Source: Puniceibacterium confluentis (GTDB lineage Bacteria; Pseudomonadota; Alphaproteobacteria; Rhodobacterales; Rhodobacteraceae). From it: a stretch of 64,000 nucleotides of DNA. Made by a program: the position numbers and the translations under genes. The DNA is taken from NCBI RefSeq assembly GCF_007923445.1, contig NZ_VOJI01000001.1, forward strand, positions 186,001-250,000, given 5' to 3'. Positions within the stretch are counted from its first letter, which is position 1, and each line of letters opens with the position of its first letter. The notes beneath the pieces were generated by a model. That model was given only the letters and a program-made list of their open reading frames with translations. It did not search any database and had not been told where the DNA came from. Shown here piece after piece: positions 8,667 to 17,980 of the stretch.

Positions 8667-9497
8667 GTGATACAGCGCATAATCGGCGCGGGCGCTCGCG
8701 CCTTTATGGTGGCTATGCTCATTGCATTGCCCGCGCTGACTTTGCGTGGCGTGTCTGCGGATACGACCCAGATGGTCGCTCTGCTCGCGTTGCTTGCTGC
8801 CCTGCTGACCTTTGTCGAATATTACAGCCTCTACCCCAGCGTGATCGAATTCCGCAACGCGCCGCCCTTCAACCGCCTGCGCTTTGTCGCCTTGTTCCTG
8901 ACCGTGGTGCTGCTGACGGCGATCAGCCATGGCGTGACCGACCCGACCCTGTTGAGCCAGACACTGACCAATATCGGTGCCCGCATCGGGGCGGCCATGG
9001 ATTTTCCGTTTTCGCCGGTCCGGCTAATGGTGCTGCTGGTGCCGCACGACGCGCCGCTGGCGGTGCTGGAAAAGGTGCGCACCCATGCCGGTCTGGCCTA
9101 TCTGATTTCGTTCTCTTCCATGCTGATCTTTGTGGCGCTGGTCCGGGTGCTGAACTGGCCTATTCGCAAGGGGGCGTTCAATTTCTGGGTCAACCTGCCA
9201 CTGTTTGACCCCACGGCCGGCGGTGACGTCATTTTCCGGCTCAAGCGCGACGCGCATGTTAACGTCGCCTTAGGGTTTCTTCTGCCATTCCTGATCCCGG
9301 CTGTAATGAAAGCCGCAACCGGTATTGCGGATCCGATCTCACTCAGTGATCCGCAAACCCTGATCTGGACAATGACTGCATGGGCGTTTCTGCCGGCCAG
9401 CCTGATGATGCGCGGTATCGCCCTCAGCCGGATCGCCGAGCTGATCGAGGAAAAGCGTCGCCGCGCCTATGCGCAGACCGAGTATCAGGCCGCCTGA
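8667..9497 (+). CDS. conserved-looking polytopic membrane protein of unknown function
   Basis: A 276-residue protein with about six hydrophobic segments (roughly 12-32, 35-55, 70-90, 148-168, 198-216 and 232-250) and an Arg/Lys/Glu-rich C-terminal tail. The start is a GTG at 8667 with AAAGGA about 8 nt upstream. I do not recognise a family. The stop overlaps the region where the next frame (EEP-fold protein) must begin, so the two are probably translated in a coupled way and may work together. It sits between leuD and leuB, but nothing in it suggests a link to leucine synthesis. Confidence 0.8.
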   Translation: MIQRIIGAGARAFMVAMLIALPALTLRGVSADTTQMVALLALLAALLTFVEYYSLYPSVIEFRNAPPFNRLRFVALFLTVVLLTAISHGVTDPTLLSQTLTNIGARIGAAMDFPFSPVRLMVLLVPHDAPLAVLEKVRTHAGLAYLISFSSMLIFVALVRVLNWPIRKGAFNFWVNLPLFDPTAGGDVIFRLKRDAHVNVALGFLLPFLIPAVMKAATGIADPISLSDPQTLIWTMTAWAFLPASLMMRGIALSRIAELIEEKRRRAYAQTEYQAA

Positions 9498-10498
9498 TAA
9501 AGGCTCTGCTGATTGTGGCGTTGCAGATCGTCGCCAGCACGCTTTTCCCCACGGTCATCGGCGCCGAAACCCTGCGCGTCGCCACGTGGCATGTGGATCT
9601 CAGCCGCAAGGGTCCGGGCCTGCTGCTGCGCGACATTCTCGAGGATCGCGACCCGGAAATTTCGACCGTGGTACAGGAAATCGCGCGTCTGAAGGCGGAT
9701 GTCCTGTTGCTGAGCGATATTGATTTCGACCATGACCTACAGGCGCTTGCTGCTTTGAACGCACGTCTGGCAGAGCACGGTGCCGGATTTGCGCACCTGT
9801 TCGCACGACGTCCAAACAGCGGCTGGCCGACCGGGCTTGACCTTGACGGCGACGGGCGCCTGGGCGGGCCACGCGACGCGCAGGGCTTTGGCTATTTCAA
9901 CGGGCAGGGCGGGCTTGCACTCTTGTCCCGTCTGCCGCTGGACACCGGCGAGATTTCCGATCTCAGTCAACTGCTTTGGCGTGATTTTCCGGGCAGCAGC
10001 ATGGCCCTGGATGACGTCGGCGCCGATCTTCAGCGGCTGTCGAGCACGGCGCATTGGGACGTCCCGGTCATCCTGTCGAACGGGGAAAGACTGCACGTCC
10101 TGGCCTTTCACGCCACACCGCCGGTTTTTGACGGGCCCGAGGACCGCAATGGCCGACGCAACGCGGATGAACTGCGGCTCTGGCAGCAGTATCTGAATGG
10201 CGCATTGCCGCAGCCACCACCCGGTGAGCGGTTCGTTCTGCTGGGCAATGCCAATCTCGATCCGCTGCGTGGTGACGGTCGTCGCGCGGCGATGCGGGCG
10301 TTCCTGGCAGACCCCAGGGTGCAGGATCCGGCCCCTGGCAGCGACACCGCCCACTGGCCAGCCCCGGGGCCCGGGACCATGCGGGTCAGCTACGCCCTGC
10401 CTTCGTCCGCCCTGCGGGTTGTGGCCGCGGGGCAGGGTGATCCGGTGGGCGCCCACCGACCGGTCTGGGTCGACATCGACACCGATCCCGGATCGTGA
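9494..10498 (+). CDS. endonuclease/exonuclease/phosphatase (EEP) fold protein, probably exported
   Basis: A protein of about 334 residues with a hydrophobic N terminus (IKALLIVALQIVAS ... IGA) that looks like a signal peptide, followed by an EEP-type domain: LRVATWHVDL, VLLLSDIDFDHDLQALAALN, the NLDPLRGDGRRAAM metal-site region and a C-terminal GAHRPVWVD that corresponds to the usual SDH segment. Members hydrolyse phosphodiester or phosphate bonds; the substrate here is unknown. No ATG is placed sensibly: the frame can open at CTG 9494, overlapping the previous stop, or at GTG 9515 with AAAGG 11 nt upstream. A start at 9380 would overlap the previous gene by over 100 bp. Confidence 0.8.
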   Translation: MIKALLIVALQIVASTLFPTVIGAETLRVATWHVDLSRKGPGLLLRDILEDRDPEISTVVQEIARLKADVLLLSDIDFDHDLQALAALNARLAEHGAGFAHLFARRPNSGWPTGLDLDGDGRLGGPRDAQGFGYFNGQGGLALLSRLPLDTGEISDLSQLLWRDFPGSSMALDDVGADLQRLSSTAHWDVPVILSNGERLHVLAFHATPPVFDGPEDRNGRRNADELRLWQQYLNGALPQPPPGERFVLLGNANLDPLRGDGRRAAMRAFLADPRVQDPAPGSDTAHWPAPGPGTMRVSYALPSSALRVVAAGQGDPVGAHRPVWVDIDTDPGS

Positions 10499-10610
10499 TC
10501 GCGCCTCGAAACGCCGGTGTCCCGAACGCAGGCAAGACGGCATTTCTTGACGATCCGGCGCCGCCCGGTTACGCGAGGGCGCAACGCATGTGACCAAAGG
10601 ACACCCCACC

Positions 10611-11720
10611 ATGAGCAACCCCTCGCTTCTTATCCTGCCCGGCGACGGCATCGGCCCCGAGGTCATGACCGAAGTCCGCAAGATCATCGACTGGTATGGC
10701 ACCAAGCGCGACCTGGCCTTTGATGTGAGCGAGGATCTGGTTGGCGGTGCGGCCTATGACAAGCATGGTACGCCGCTGCACGACGACACCATGGCAAAGG
10801 CTCAGGAGGTCGATGCGGTTCTGCTCGGCGCGGTCGGTGGCCCGAAATACGATGTTCTGGACTTCAGTGTGAAACCCGAACGCGGTCTGCTGCGTCTGCG
10901 CAAGGAAATGGACCTGTATGCGAACCTGCGTCCGGCGCAGTGCTTTGATGCGCTGGCGGATTTTTCCTCGCTGAAAAAGAACGTGGTCGCCGGGCTCGAC
11001 ATCATGATCATCCGCGAACTGACCAGCGGCGTCTATTTCGGCGAACCGCGCGGCATCATCAAGGAGGGCAACGAGCGCGTCGGCATCAACACCCAGCGTT
11101 ATACAGAATCCGAGATCGAGCGTGTGGCGCGGTCCGGTTTCGAAATGGCCCGCAAGCGGGGCAACAAGCTGTGCTCGATGGAAAAGGCCAACGTCATGGA
11201 GTCCGGCGTGCTCTGGCGCGAGGTGGTTCAGCGCATCGGTGACACCGAATATCCCGACGTGGAACTGTCGCACATGTACGCTGATGCCGGCGCCATGCAG
11301 CTGACGCGGTGGCCCAAGCAGTTCGACGTGATCGTCACCGACAACCTGTTCGGAGATCTGCTGTCGGACCTCGCCGCGATGCTGACCGGTTCGCTGGGCA
11401 TGCTGCCGTCGGCCAGTCTTGGCGCACCGATGGCCAATGGCCGTCCCAAGGCGCTGTACGAACCGGTGCACGGCTCGGCCCCTGACATCGCGGGGCAGGG
11501 CAAGGCGAACCCGATCGCCTGTATCCTCAGCTTTGCCATGGCCCTGCGCTACAGCTTTGATCAGGGGGACGAGGCCACGCGGCTGGAGCAGGCTGTGGAG
11601 AAAGTTCTCGCGGACGGCTACCGCACTGCGGATCTTCTGGGGGAAGAGGGGCGTAGCCCGGTGTCGACCAGCGAAATGGGCGATGCGGTGGTTGCCGCGC
11701 TTGACGCCAGCCTGTCCTGA
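10611..11720 (+). CDS. leuB: 3-isopropylmalate dehydrogenase
   Basis: A 369-residue beta-decarboxylating dehydrogenase that oxidises 3-isopropylmalate to 2-ketoisocaproate with NAD+, the third leucine-specific step. It has the N-terminal [13 protein letters not shown], the substrate-binding [17 protein letters not shown], and the metal site [17 protein letters not shown] plus [11 protein letters not shown] chose the ATG at 10611 with AAAGGA 9 nt upstream rather than the GTG at 10590. It lies in the same direction as leuC and leuD but is separated from leuD by two unrelated genes. Confidence 0.98.
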   Translation: MSNPSLLILPGDGIGPEVMTEVRKIIDWYGTKRDLAFDVSEDLVGGAAYDKHGTPLHDDTMAKAQEVDAVLLGAVGGPKYDVLDFSVKPERGLLRLRKEMDLYANLRPAQCFDALADFSSLKKNVVAGLDIMIIRELTSGVYFGEPRGIIKEGNERVGINTQRYTESEIERVARSGFEMARKRGNKLCSMEKANVMESGVLWREVVQRIGDTEYPDVELSHMYADAGAMQLTRWPKQFDVIVTDNLFGDLLSDLAAMLTGSLGMLPSASLGAPMANGRPKALYEPVHGSAPDIAGQGKANPIACILSFAMALRYSFDQGDEATRLEQAVEKVLADGYRTADLLGEEGRSPVSTSEMGDAVVAALDASLS

Positions 11721-11744
11721 GCCGCGGACAGGTCTGAGATCGCG

Positions 11745-11769
11745 AAAGCCCCCCGAGCGGGGGCTTTTT
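11745..11769 (+). terminator. rho-independent terminator after leuB
   Basis: AAAGCCCCC (11745-11753) and GGGGGCTTT (11759-11767) form a perfect 9-bp stem with a CGAGC loop, ending in a run of five T. Confidence 0.92.
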
Positions 11770-11877
11770 GTTGCCGATCACCGGGTGCAATCGAAGTCCC
11801 GCGGCATTCTCTCTTGAAATGCGCCGGGTTGCGGGTTTAGCACGGTGCCTGTTAGCGAAAACAACAAGGGTGGCGCG

Positions 11878-12846
11878 ATGATGAGTCCGAACGCGAGAGG
11901 GGCGTTGCTGTCGCTGCTGTCCTTTGGGATCTACGCCAGCCACGACGTCATCGTCAAAGCGCTGGGCGGCACCTACAGCCCGTTTCAGATCGTGTTCTTC
12001 AGCGTGTTGTTCAGTTTTCCGCTGGCCATAATATTGCTGATTCGCGATGCCGAGCCGGGACATCTTCGCCCGATCCACCCCTGGTGGACGGCCTTGCGCA
12101 CGGTGGCTGCGGTGACCACGGGGGGGGCGGCCTTTTACGCGTTTTCCAATTTGCCGCTGGCAGAGGTCTACGCGATTCTGTTTGCGGCGCCGCTGATGAT
12201 CACCGTCCTGTCGATTCCGATTCTGGGCGAACGGGTGCGCCTGCGGCGCTGGATGGCGGTAATCGTGGGTCTGGGCGGAGTCCTGATCGTGCTGCGTCCC
12301 GGGACAACGGAACTGTCGGTCGGCCACATGGCCGCGCTGGTGGCGTCTTTCACCTCGGCGCTGGCCTCCATCATCGTGCGCAAGATCGGCAACGAAGAGC
12401 GCCCGGTGGTTCTGGTGCTCTATCCGATGCTGACAAACTTTGTGGTGATGGGGATCCTGACGGCCTTTGTCTATGTCCCGATGCCGCTGGAGCATCTGTC
12501 GATGAATGCCGCAATGGCGCTGTTGGGGTTCACCGCGTCGATCATCATCATTTACGCCTACAAGGCGGCCGAAGCGGTCATTGTCGCACCGATGCAGTAT
12601 TCCCAGATCTTGTGGGCCACGGTGTTCGGCGTCCTGTTGTTTGACGAATTTCCCGACGCTCTGACGGTGTTGGGCGCCGGCATCATCATCGCCAGCGGCA
12701 TCTATATCGTGGTGCGCGAGGGGGTTGCCGACAATTCGGAAAACACCCCCGTGCTGCAAAACCGCAGCCGGTTCGAGACCGGAACCATTCCGCGGATCAG
12801 TTCGCTCCTGCGGCTGCGCAAAGACCGTGACAGAGAACCGCACTGA
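11878..12846 (+). CDS. DMT-superfamily permease (EamA domains)
   Basis: A 322-residue inner-membrane protein with about ten transmembrane helices arranged as two EamA repeats (approximately residues 8-140 and 155-285). The segment VRLRRWMAVIVGLGGVLIVLRPG at the end of the first repeat and the glutamate-containing pattern PLAEVYAILFAAPL are typical. Such carriers export or import small metabolites; the substrate cannot be told. The start is ATG 11878 (or the adjacent ATG 11881) after AAGGG. The C-terminal 40 residues are hydrophilic and basic. It stands alone between the leuB terminator and tRNA-Pro. Confidence 0.9.
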   Translation: MMSPNARGALLSLLSFGIYASHDVIVKALGGTYSPFQIVFFSVLFSFPLAIILLIRDAEPGHLRPIHPWWTALRTVAAVTTGGAAFYAFSNLPLAEVYAILFAAPLMITVLSIPILGERVRLRRWMAVIVGLGGVLIVLRPGTTELSVGHMAALVASFTSALASIIVRKIGNEERPVVLVLYPMLTNFVVMGILTAFVYVPMPLEHLSMNAAMALLGFTASIIIIYAYKAAEAVIVAPMQYSQILWATVFGVLLFDEFPDALTVLGAGIIIASGIYIVVREGVADNSENTPVLQNRSRFETGTIPRISSLLRLRKDRDREPH

Positions 12847-12891
12847 CCCCTTGCCAAACCATTCACAACGGGCTATCCCGCCCGCCACGGT

Positions 12892-12968
12892 CGGAGTGTA
12901 GCGCAGCCTGGTAGCGCACCTGCTTCGGGAGCAGGGGGTCGGAGGTTCGAATCCTCTCACTCCGACCA
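12892..12968 (+). tRNA. tRNA-Pro (anticodon CGG)
   Basis: A 77-nt cloverleaf: acceptor CGGAGTG pairs with CACTCCG, the D arm is AGCGCAGCCTGGTAGCGC, the anticodon stem-loop is CCTGC-TTCGGGA-GCAGG with CGG reading CCG codons, and the T arm is GGAGG-TTCGAAT-CCTC(T). CCA is encoded at 12966-12968. Confidence 0.97.
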
Positions 12969-13044
12969 ATTTCCCCGAAAACGCCCAGTCACCCGCATCC
13001 GCCTCTCGGTCAGACCCGGTCGACTGACGCCTTTGCCCGGTGGA

Positions 13045-16032
13045 TCAGGGCAGTTGCGCCGATGCTGACGCCGTGCGCAATTTCCAGCCTTCGATCAGCG
13101 TGCCGGTCGTCTGAAGGCGGCTCGCGAAATAGTACAGCCGTTGCGTTGCCGGCCCAGTGGGCGCGGTTTGAAAGCGCTGCTTGAGATAATAGGGCGGTAT
13201 CGCCTGAGACATCAGCGTCGCCGTCACCGTCACCGTGCCCGGGTCCACGCCGTCCGGCAGCGTGATTCGGTATTCCAGCCGATCCCTGCCGGGTTCAAAA
13301 TCCGGATCCGATGCGGCGCGGCCCTCGGGCAGGGTGGCCTTCATGAAGGCGGCCGTCACTTCGCTGTCGCCGAATTTGGCGCGAAAGGCTTCGGTTCCCG
13401 GGGTCAGCGTGCCGTGTGGCGTCAACCGGTTGTCCTTGGGGTGGTACACCCGGTGGACAAAGCTGGTGGTAAAGACCTTCTCCGCGTTCTGGGTCAGTTC
13501 TTCGTAGATCTGGACCTGATCGGGGCTGTCGATGATCTGGTGATGCGGCTGGTACAGTGCCTCGTCCGCGCCATCCGGCACGACGTCCAGAAACTCGGTC
13601 TTCAGCGGCGTGCCCTCGGCGCCCAGGATGACGCCGGCGTCGTTGGAGCAGCCGGAACACCACAGCGTATCTCCCGCCGCATCCACCGCTTTCACCTCGA
13701 GGAAGGCGCGCCGGAACCCGACGCCCGACGGCAGACGGTGCCCGGTCCTGTTTTCCACCGAGACCTGAGCCACCAGGCCGCCGTATCCTGAGTCCAGGTC
13801 CAGTGTCACCAGGGCCGTCTCGTTCTCGGCCTGCAACTGCATCGTGTCGATCGACAATTGCGCGCCGTTGTCGGCATAGGTCATCGGATCGGTGAGGCTC
13901 AGGCCCGTCTCGTCGGTGAACTGGCGCATCATTTCGATCATGTATGCGTTCAGTCCGACAAAGTTGTGCCGTTTGTAGCCTTCGCGGAAGGGTACGGTGA
14001 CGTCTTCGACGGGCAGCAGGTTTTCCACATCAGGCATCATGCTGTCCTGAATTGTCGCAATCTGCGTGGTGATCGCGTCGACCTTGATTTTGCCGTCGAC
14101 GCTCTGGAAATTGCCCTTCATGTGGCAGTCCTGGCAGGATTGTGCCGTGCCCGGATCTGCATAGGAACTGTTGACCCATTCGATATAGGTCGCCTGTTCG
14201 ACCGAATGCTGGAACTGGGTCAACGCCTCGGGAAAGGTGACGCCATACTGGCTGTTCAGGAAGGCCGACCCATTGGCCGAGGCCTGATTGAACACGGCCT
14301 GATCCGCCTCGGTGTACCCGGGCAGGGGTTTGTCGGGGCTGGCATCGACATTGGGCAGGTTGATGGTGTGACAGGCGCCGCACAACTCGCTGTCCTTGAT
14401 GTAGTCGTCATGCTCGGGGGTGAGGCCCATGGCATTCTGCATCGGCTTCTGACGCACGCCCTGGAACGGGCCGATCAGCTTGTCTGCGGCGTTCAGACGG
14501 AAAACGCCCGTCGTGCCGTTCATGAGGTAGGTGTCGAGCTTGTTGTATTCCGGCTGGCCCTCGGCCCGCTGGGGGGGCGCGATGTGATGGCAGACGGCGC
14601 AGGAGATGCCTTCGCGTGCGAGGTTGCCATATTGGTGGTAGGGATAGGTGCCATCCGCCTGCTGCGCCTCTTTCTCGGCCTGGGTCAACGGGTCGTGCAA
14701 CAGGGAGTAAGCGACCTTGAAGTTGTTCGGATCAAGGCCTGCGTCGGGGTTGGCATGGGCGTCGATCTCGAGCTGGCGCTGGCCCATTGCGCCGTGGCAG
14801 GACAGGCAGGTGGTGCCGACATTGGCGACCAGATCGCCGTTTCCGGCCGCTTCCAGCAGGGCGAATTCGCTTTCCAGCTGGGCAAAGAAGATCGGATCGC
14901 GCCCGGCCAGGCCCATCGGTGACCAGCGCCACTCGCCATATTCCGAAATGTTGTAGCCGTCGCCGTATTTCGGTCCGTCCTGCAGGAACATCGTCGTGCC
15001 CGAGGGCGGCCCGCCAAGGCCGCCGTGACAACCGATGCAATTGTCCGAACTCAGGAAGTGCTGCGGATCGTCGGGTCGCGCCGGCACATGATCAAGCCAT
15101 TCGCTGGGCAGTTTCTGCACCTGATCCTGCGGCACATCAATGCCACCTGTGGGCGGGAACATCTCGGCAAAGACCGGATTCACCTCTGCGGGCGAATCCG
15201 GGGCGGTGGCGTTCAGCTTGGCCAGAACCGTGCGGTCATGGAACAGATCGTCGATCAACTCCCCTTCGGAGGCCCCCATGGCGGGACGCTGCCACTTGGG
15301 CAGGTTGAATGGCCCCGGGGGAAAATCGTCAAGTTTGCGCCAGCTTTCGTCGACGCTGAAGATCAGCGGCTCGCCCGGGTACCCCTGGACATTGGACAGG
15401 GTCGAAAAGATCAGTTCGTTGGCCGAGGAGGCATGGCAGCGCATGCAGGTTCCGGCACCGGCCTGACCCGAGGGCGGGTTGTAGGGCGCATCGAAGCTGT
15501 CCGTCCTGGCATCCTGCGCCACCGAGGCGAAGAACCACCCGCCGTGGCTGAGCGCGCTGTCCTTGACCATCACGGTCCAGTTCAGGTTGTTGTCCTTTTT
15601 CAGGTAGCCAAGCATCTCGGCCTCGACCCGGGCCGGGTCGTCGGGATGCATGTACTCAAGCAATGCGCGGTATTCGTTGTAGCGCGCCGCCGGTGGGCTG
15701 ACCATTTCCTTGACCACGATGGCGCCGTCCGGGACCGCGCCCAGACGTCCGCCTTCAAGCCAGTCGATCACGCCGGGAGAGTAATAGATCCGCACAGCGG
15801 GATGCACGCCGTACGAGGTATCCAGCACGAAAGGGCCGGTATCCCGCCAGCTCTTGTCCGGAGTCCAGCCCAGTTCGGCAAACCGGCGTTCCGCGATGAA
15901 CGGATAAAGCGCGCTTTCATAATCCAGCAGCGGCAATTCGGAAGGCAACGGCAGGTTGGCGGGCTGCCCCTGAGCCTGTACGCCCTGCACCGATCCCAAA
16001 ACAAACGCCAGGCATGCCAACAGACGCGTCAT
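13045..16032 (-). CDS. large periplasmic multihaem (hexahaem) cytochrome c, P460-like N terminus
   Basis: A 995-residue protein with an N-terminal signal peptide (cleavage after about residue 20, VQA-QG). Six CXXCH haem motifs are visible at about residues 196 (CMRCH), 332 (CIGCH), 409 (CLSCH), 478 (CAVCH), 551 (CGACH) and 633 (CQDCH); a seventh, CSGCS near 792, lacks the His. The N-terminal part (about 60-200, with GPFVLDTSYGVHPAVRIYYSP and VPDGAIVVKEM) resembles cytochrome P460-type proteins, and the rest looks like cytochrome c554-type multihaem modules. An oxidoreductase role in the periplasm is likely; the substrate is unknown. The ATG at 16032 follows AAAGGGG. No maturation or partner genes lie nearby. 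Confidence 0.85.
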   Translation of the reverse strand: MTRLLACLAFVLGSVQGVQAQGQPANLPLPSELPLLDYESALYPFIAERRFAELGWTPDKSWRDTGPFVLDTSYGVHPAVRIYYSPGVIDWLEGGRLGAVPDGAIVVKEMVSPPAARYNEYRALLEYMHPDDPARVEAEMLGYLKKDNNLNWTVMVKDSALSHGGWFFASVAQDARTDSFDAPYNPPSGQAGAGTCMRCHASSANELIFSTLSNVQGYPGEPLIFSVDESWRKLDDFPPGPFNLPKWQRPAMGASEGELIDDLFHDRTVLAKLNATAPDSPAEVNPVFAEMFPPTGGIDVPQDQVQKLPSEWLDHVPARPDDPQHFLSSDNCIGCHGGLGGPPSGTTMFLQDGPKYGDGYNISEYGEWRWSPMGLAGRDPIFFAQLESEFALLEAAGNGDLVANVGTTCLSCHGAMGQRQLEIDAHANPDAGLDPNNFKVAYSLLHDPLTQAEKEAQQADGTYPYHQYGNLAREGISCAVCHHIAPPQRAEGQPEYNKLDTYLMNGTTGVFRLNAADKLIGPFQGVRQKPMQNAMGLTPEHDDYIKDSELCGACHTINLPNVDASPDKPLPGYTEADQAVFNQASANGSAFLNSQYGVTFPEALTQFQHSVEQATYIEWVNSSYADPGTAQSCQDCHMKGNFQSVDGKIKVDAITTQIATIQDSMMPDVENLLPVEDVTVPFREGYKRHNFVGLNAYMIEMMRQFTDETGLSLTDPMTYADNGAQLSIDTMQLQAENETALVTLDLDSGYGGLVAQVSVENRTGHRLPSGVGFRRAFLEVKAVDAAGDTLWCSGCSNDAGVILGAEGTPLKTEFLDVVPDGADEALYQPHHQIIDSPDQVQIYEELTQNAEKVFTTSFVHRVYHPKDNRLTPHGTLTPGTEAFRAKFGDSEVTAAFMKATLPEGRAASDPDFEPGRDRLEYRITLPDGVDPGTVTVTATLMSQAIPPYYLKQRFQTAPTGPATQRLYYFASRLQTTGTLIEGWKLRTASASAQLP

Positions 16033-16137
16033 CACAATCCCCTTTGCTGAAAATAGCTTTGGGTCAGGATGCGAAGGGATGGGCTGTCATGCAACTAAAA
16101 AGTGTAGCGATGCTGTGCAGAGACCGACCTGACGTTG

Positions 16138-17361
16138 TCAGAGCTGTTTCAGAAAGGTCTGACCATCGACAAGAAACCGTTCCGACAGCGGCAGGCAGGC
16201 CGCGCCCAGCGACCTTGCTGCCGGGCCGACCGTCCCGACCTGCACCGCAGGCGGTGTGATTCCAGCCATGTTGATGTCGGCCAGAGCGGTGCTGACTTCG
16301 ATCACCAGCCGGTCCCGCAGGGCCGGTGGGATCCAGCCGTCGATCATCACGGATTCAAAGTCGATGAGCGAGGATGCGGCGGCGATTGCATGGGCGATGC
16401 CGCGTGCTGCCCCGTCAATCCACTGGTCCAACACCACAGGATCAAGACTCCAGTTTTCCGGTGCCCCCCACAGGTGTTGCGTGGGTTCATCCCGAGCGAT
16501 GAGCAGTCGTTCGATGCCCGACAGAGAGGCCACGTCGATCAACTGCACGGAACCGGTCGGACCGGGAACGGGCATCGAGCCCAGGGCGCCGGCATTTCCG
16601 GTGCGGCCGTTGTAGAGCGCGCCGTTGAGGACAAGTCCGCCGCCGATGAAGTAGCCAACGTAGAAATACAGAAAGTCGCGCGGGGTATCGCGTTCGCCAA
16701 ATACCAGTTCGGCCCCACAGGCGCAGGAGGCGTCGTTCTGGATATAGACCGGATAGGGCACATGTTCGGCCAGATCCGCCTGGATGTCCCGATTCTGCCA
16801 CGAGGCCATCTCGGCCGGGTCGACGCCGATCAGGCTCGCCCAGTTCCACATCTGAAAGGGCATCGCGACGCCCAGCCCGGCGATTCGCGCGCGCTGGGCC
16901 TTTTTCAGCGGGGCGGTCAGAGCTTCCAGGGCGTCCAGGGCAAAGCGCAAGGTGTCGTCAGGGCGAGGATAGGCATGGGTGCGTTGCACCCGGCCCTGAA
17001 TCTGCCCCAGGAAGTCGATGAGAACCAGCTCTTCGTTGCGCCGCCCGATCTTCAGCCCCAGGAAGTAGGCACCCTCTGCGTCGAGACGCATCGGCACCGA
17101 AGGCTGGCCGACCTTGCCGCGCACCGGATCGCCCTTGACCAGAAGCCCGTCCGTTTCAAGCTGACGCATGATGACCGATACCGTCTGCGCCGACAGGCCC
17201 GTGGCGCGGGCAATCTCGGCCTTGGCCAGCGCGCCATGGCGGCGCACCAGGGTAAGCACGAGGCGTTCATTGTGTGCCCGCATCCCGCTCTGGTTCGTGC
17301 CGCGCATGCCGTTGCCGTCGGATTTCAGCAGGTCGGAAGCAGGGGTTTGAGGCTGTGTCAC
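16138..17361 (-). CDS. ROK-family transcriptional repressor, sugar-responsive
   Basis: A 407-residue NagC/XylR-type protein. The N-terminal winged helix (about residues 30-85, ALAKAEIARATGLSAQTVSVIMRQL) binds DNA, and the rest is a ROK sugar-kinase-like domain with the DASCACGAELVFGE segment and IGGGLVLNGALYNG. I chose the GTG at 17361, which has AGGA 9 nt upstream; an ATG at 17307 is an alternative. It lies 28 bp downstream of the RbsD/FucU gene on the same strand and diverges from an FrcBCA-type transporter, so it most likely represses that system when the sugar is absent. Confidence 0.9.
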   Translation of the reverse strand: MTQPQTPASDLLKSDGNGMRGTNQSGMRAHNERLVLTLVRRHGALAKAEIARATGLSAQTVSVIMRQLETDGLLVKGDPVRGKVGQPSVPMRLDAEGAYFLGLKIGRRNEELVLIDFLGQIQGRVQRTHAYPRPDDTLRFALDALEALTAPLKKAQRARIAGLGVAMPFQMWNWASLIGVDPAEMASWQNRDIQADLAEHVPYPVYIQNDASCACGAELVFGERDTPRDFLYFYVGYFIGGGLVLNGALYNGRTGNAGALGSMPVPGPTGSVQLIDVASLSGIERLLIARDEPTQHLWGAPENWSLDPVVLDQWIDGAARGIAHAIAAASSLIDFESVMIDGWIPPALRDRLVIEVSTALADINMAGITPPAVQVGTVGPAARSLGAACLPLSERFLVDGQTFLKQL

Positions 17362-17389
17362 GGGAGTCAATCCTATTGGCTGCAACAGG

Positions 17390-17830
17390 TTATGGGAGGT
17401 CTGTCTGGTCAATGACGCCTTTGCGAAGCACCACATTCGCAAAAAGCGCCGTCTCGCTGGAGGCAACGATCGTGTGGGCGGAGCGGACCCGGGGATAAAG
17501 ATCCTGGCCCGACAGAGGCTCGATTCCGAAACTCGGGGCCAGCCGGGCGCTCGCCGCGTCTATCTGGTCATGAACCGGCCCACGCTGCGCAGGGTCGTTG
17601 TTCAGCGCCGAGCGAAAGATAGCGACCGGCGCGGTTCTGTCCAGCGGCATCACCCGCAAGATCGCCTCGAACAGCGCCAGAACACCATGACCGTCCGCCC
17701 GGATCAGCCGCCGGGCATGTTCCTGCGCAGGATAATTCCCGTCCACGAGGGCGATTTCGTCGCCGTGCCCCATGGAGCGAAGCGTAAAGAGCAGTTCAGG
17801 CCCTAATATGGCAGGAATGCCAATCAACAT
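17390..17830 (-). CDS. RbsD/FucU-family sugar mutarotase
   Basis: A 146-residue protein of the RbsD/FucU family, which interconverts anomers or ring forms of sugars to assist uptake and phosphorylation. The start MLIGIPAILGPELLFTLRSMGHGDEI contains the family's conserved His in the GHGDE motif, and the C terminus ANVVLRKGVI is typical. GGAGA lies 7 nt before the ATG. It is the first full gene of a two-gene operon with the ROK repressor and faces the frc transporter. A short upstream ORF (17824-17904) overlaps its start. Confidence 0.85.
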   Translation of the reverse strand: MLIGIPAILGPELLFTLRSMGHGDEIALVDGNYPAQEHARRLIRADGHGVLALFEAILRVMPLDRTAPVAIFRSALNNDPAQRGPVHDQIDAASARLAPSFGIEPLSGQDLYPRVRSAHTIVASSETALFANVVLRKGVIDQTDLP

Positions 17831-17904
17831 GCGTTATTCTCCGTGGAACTGGTGCCGCTAACATGCTTGAGGAGGTGTTTCAGGCGAGCCGAACATTTGT
17901 GCAT
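17824..17904 (-). CDS. possible 26-residue upstream ORF overlapping the RbsD/FucU start
   Basis: ATG at 17904 to TGA at 17826-17824, encoding MHKCSARLKHLLKH followed by a Ser/Thr-rich end. A very strong Shine-Dalgarno sequence, GGAGGAGGGGG (complement of 17913-17923), lies 8 nt upstream. The stop lies just inside the next gene (ATG 17830-17828), a layout for translational coupling. The codons CAC CTC CTC within it are complementary to its own Shine-Dalgarno sequence, so the messenger can form an occluding hairpin. The peptide has no recognisable similarity; it may act only as a regulatory leader. Confidence 0.45.
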   Translation of the reverse strand: MHKCSARLKHLLKHVSGTSSTENNAC

Positions 17905-17980
17905 CGCGTTTACCCCCTCCTCCATTTCCTGCCGTGTGTCGCGATGATGTATCAAAATACTGTCGCGATCTGGCCAGTCT

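Noticed and set aside
17913-17923. CCCCCTCCTCC considered as a second cuckoo-type loop
   Set aside because: It is not enclosed by a hairpin with a terminator, and on the minus strand it is a Shine-Dalgarno sequence for a short ORF.
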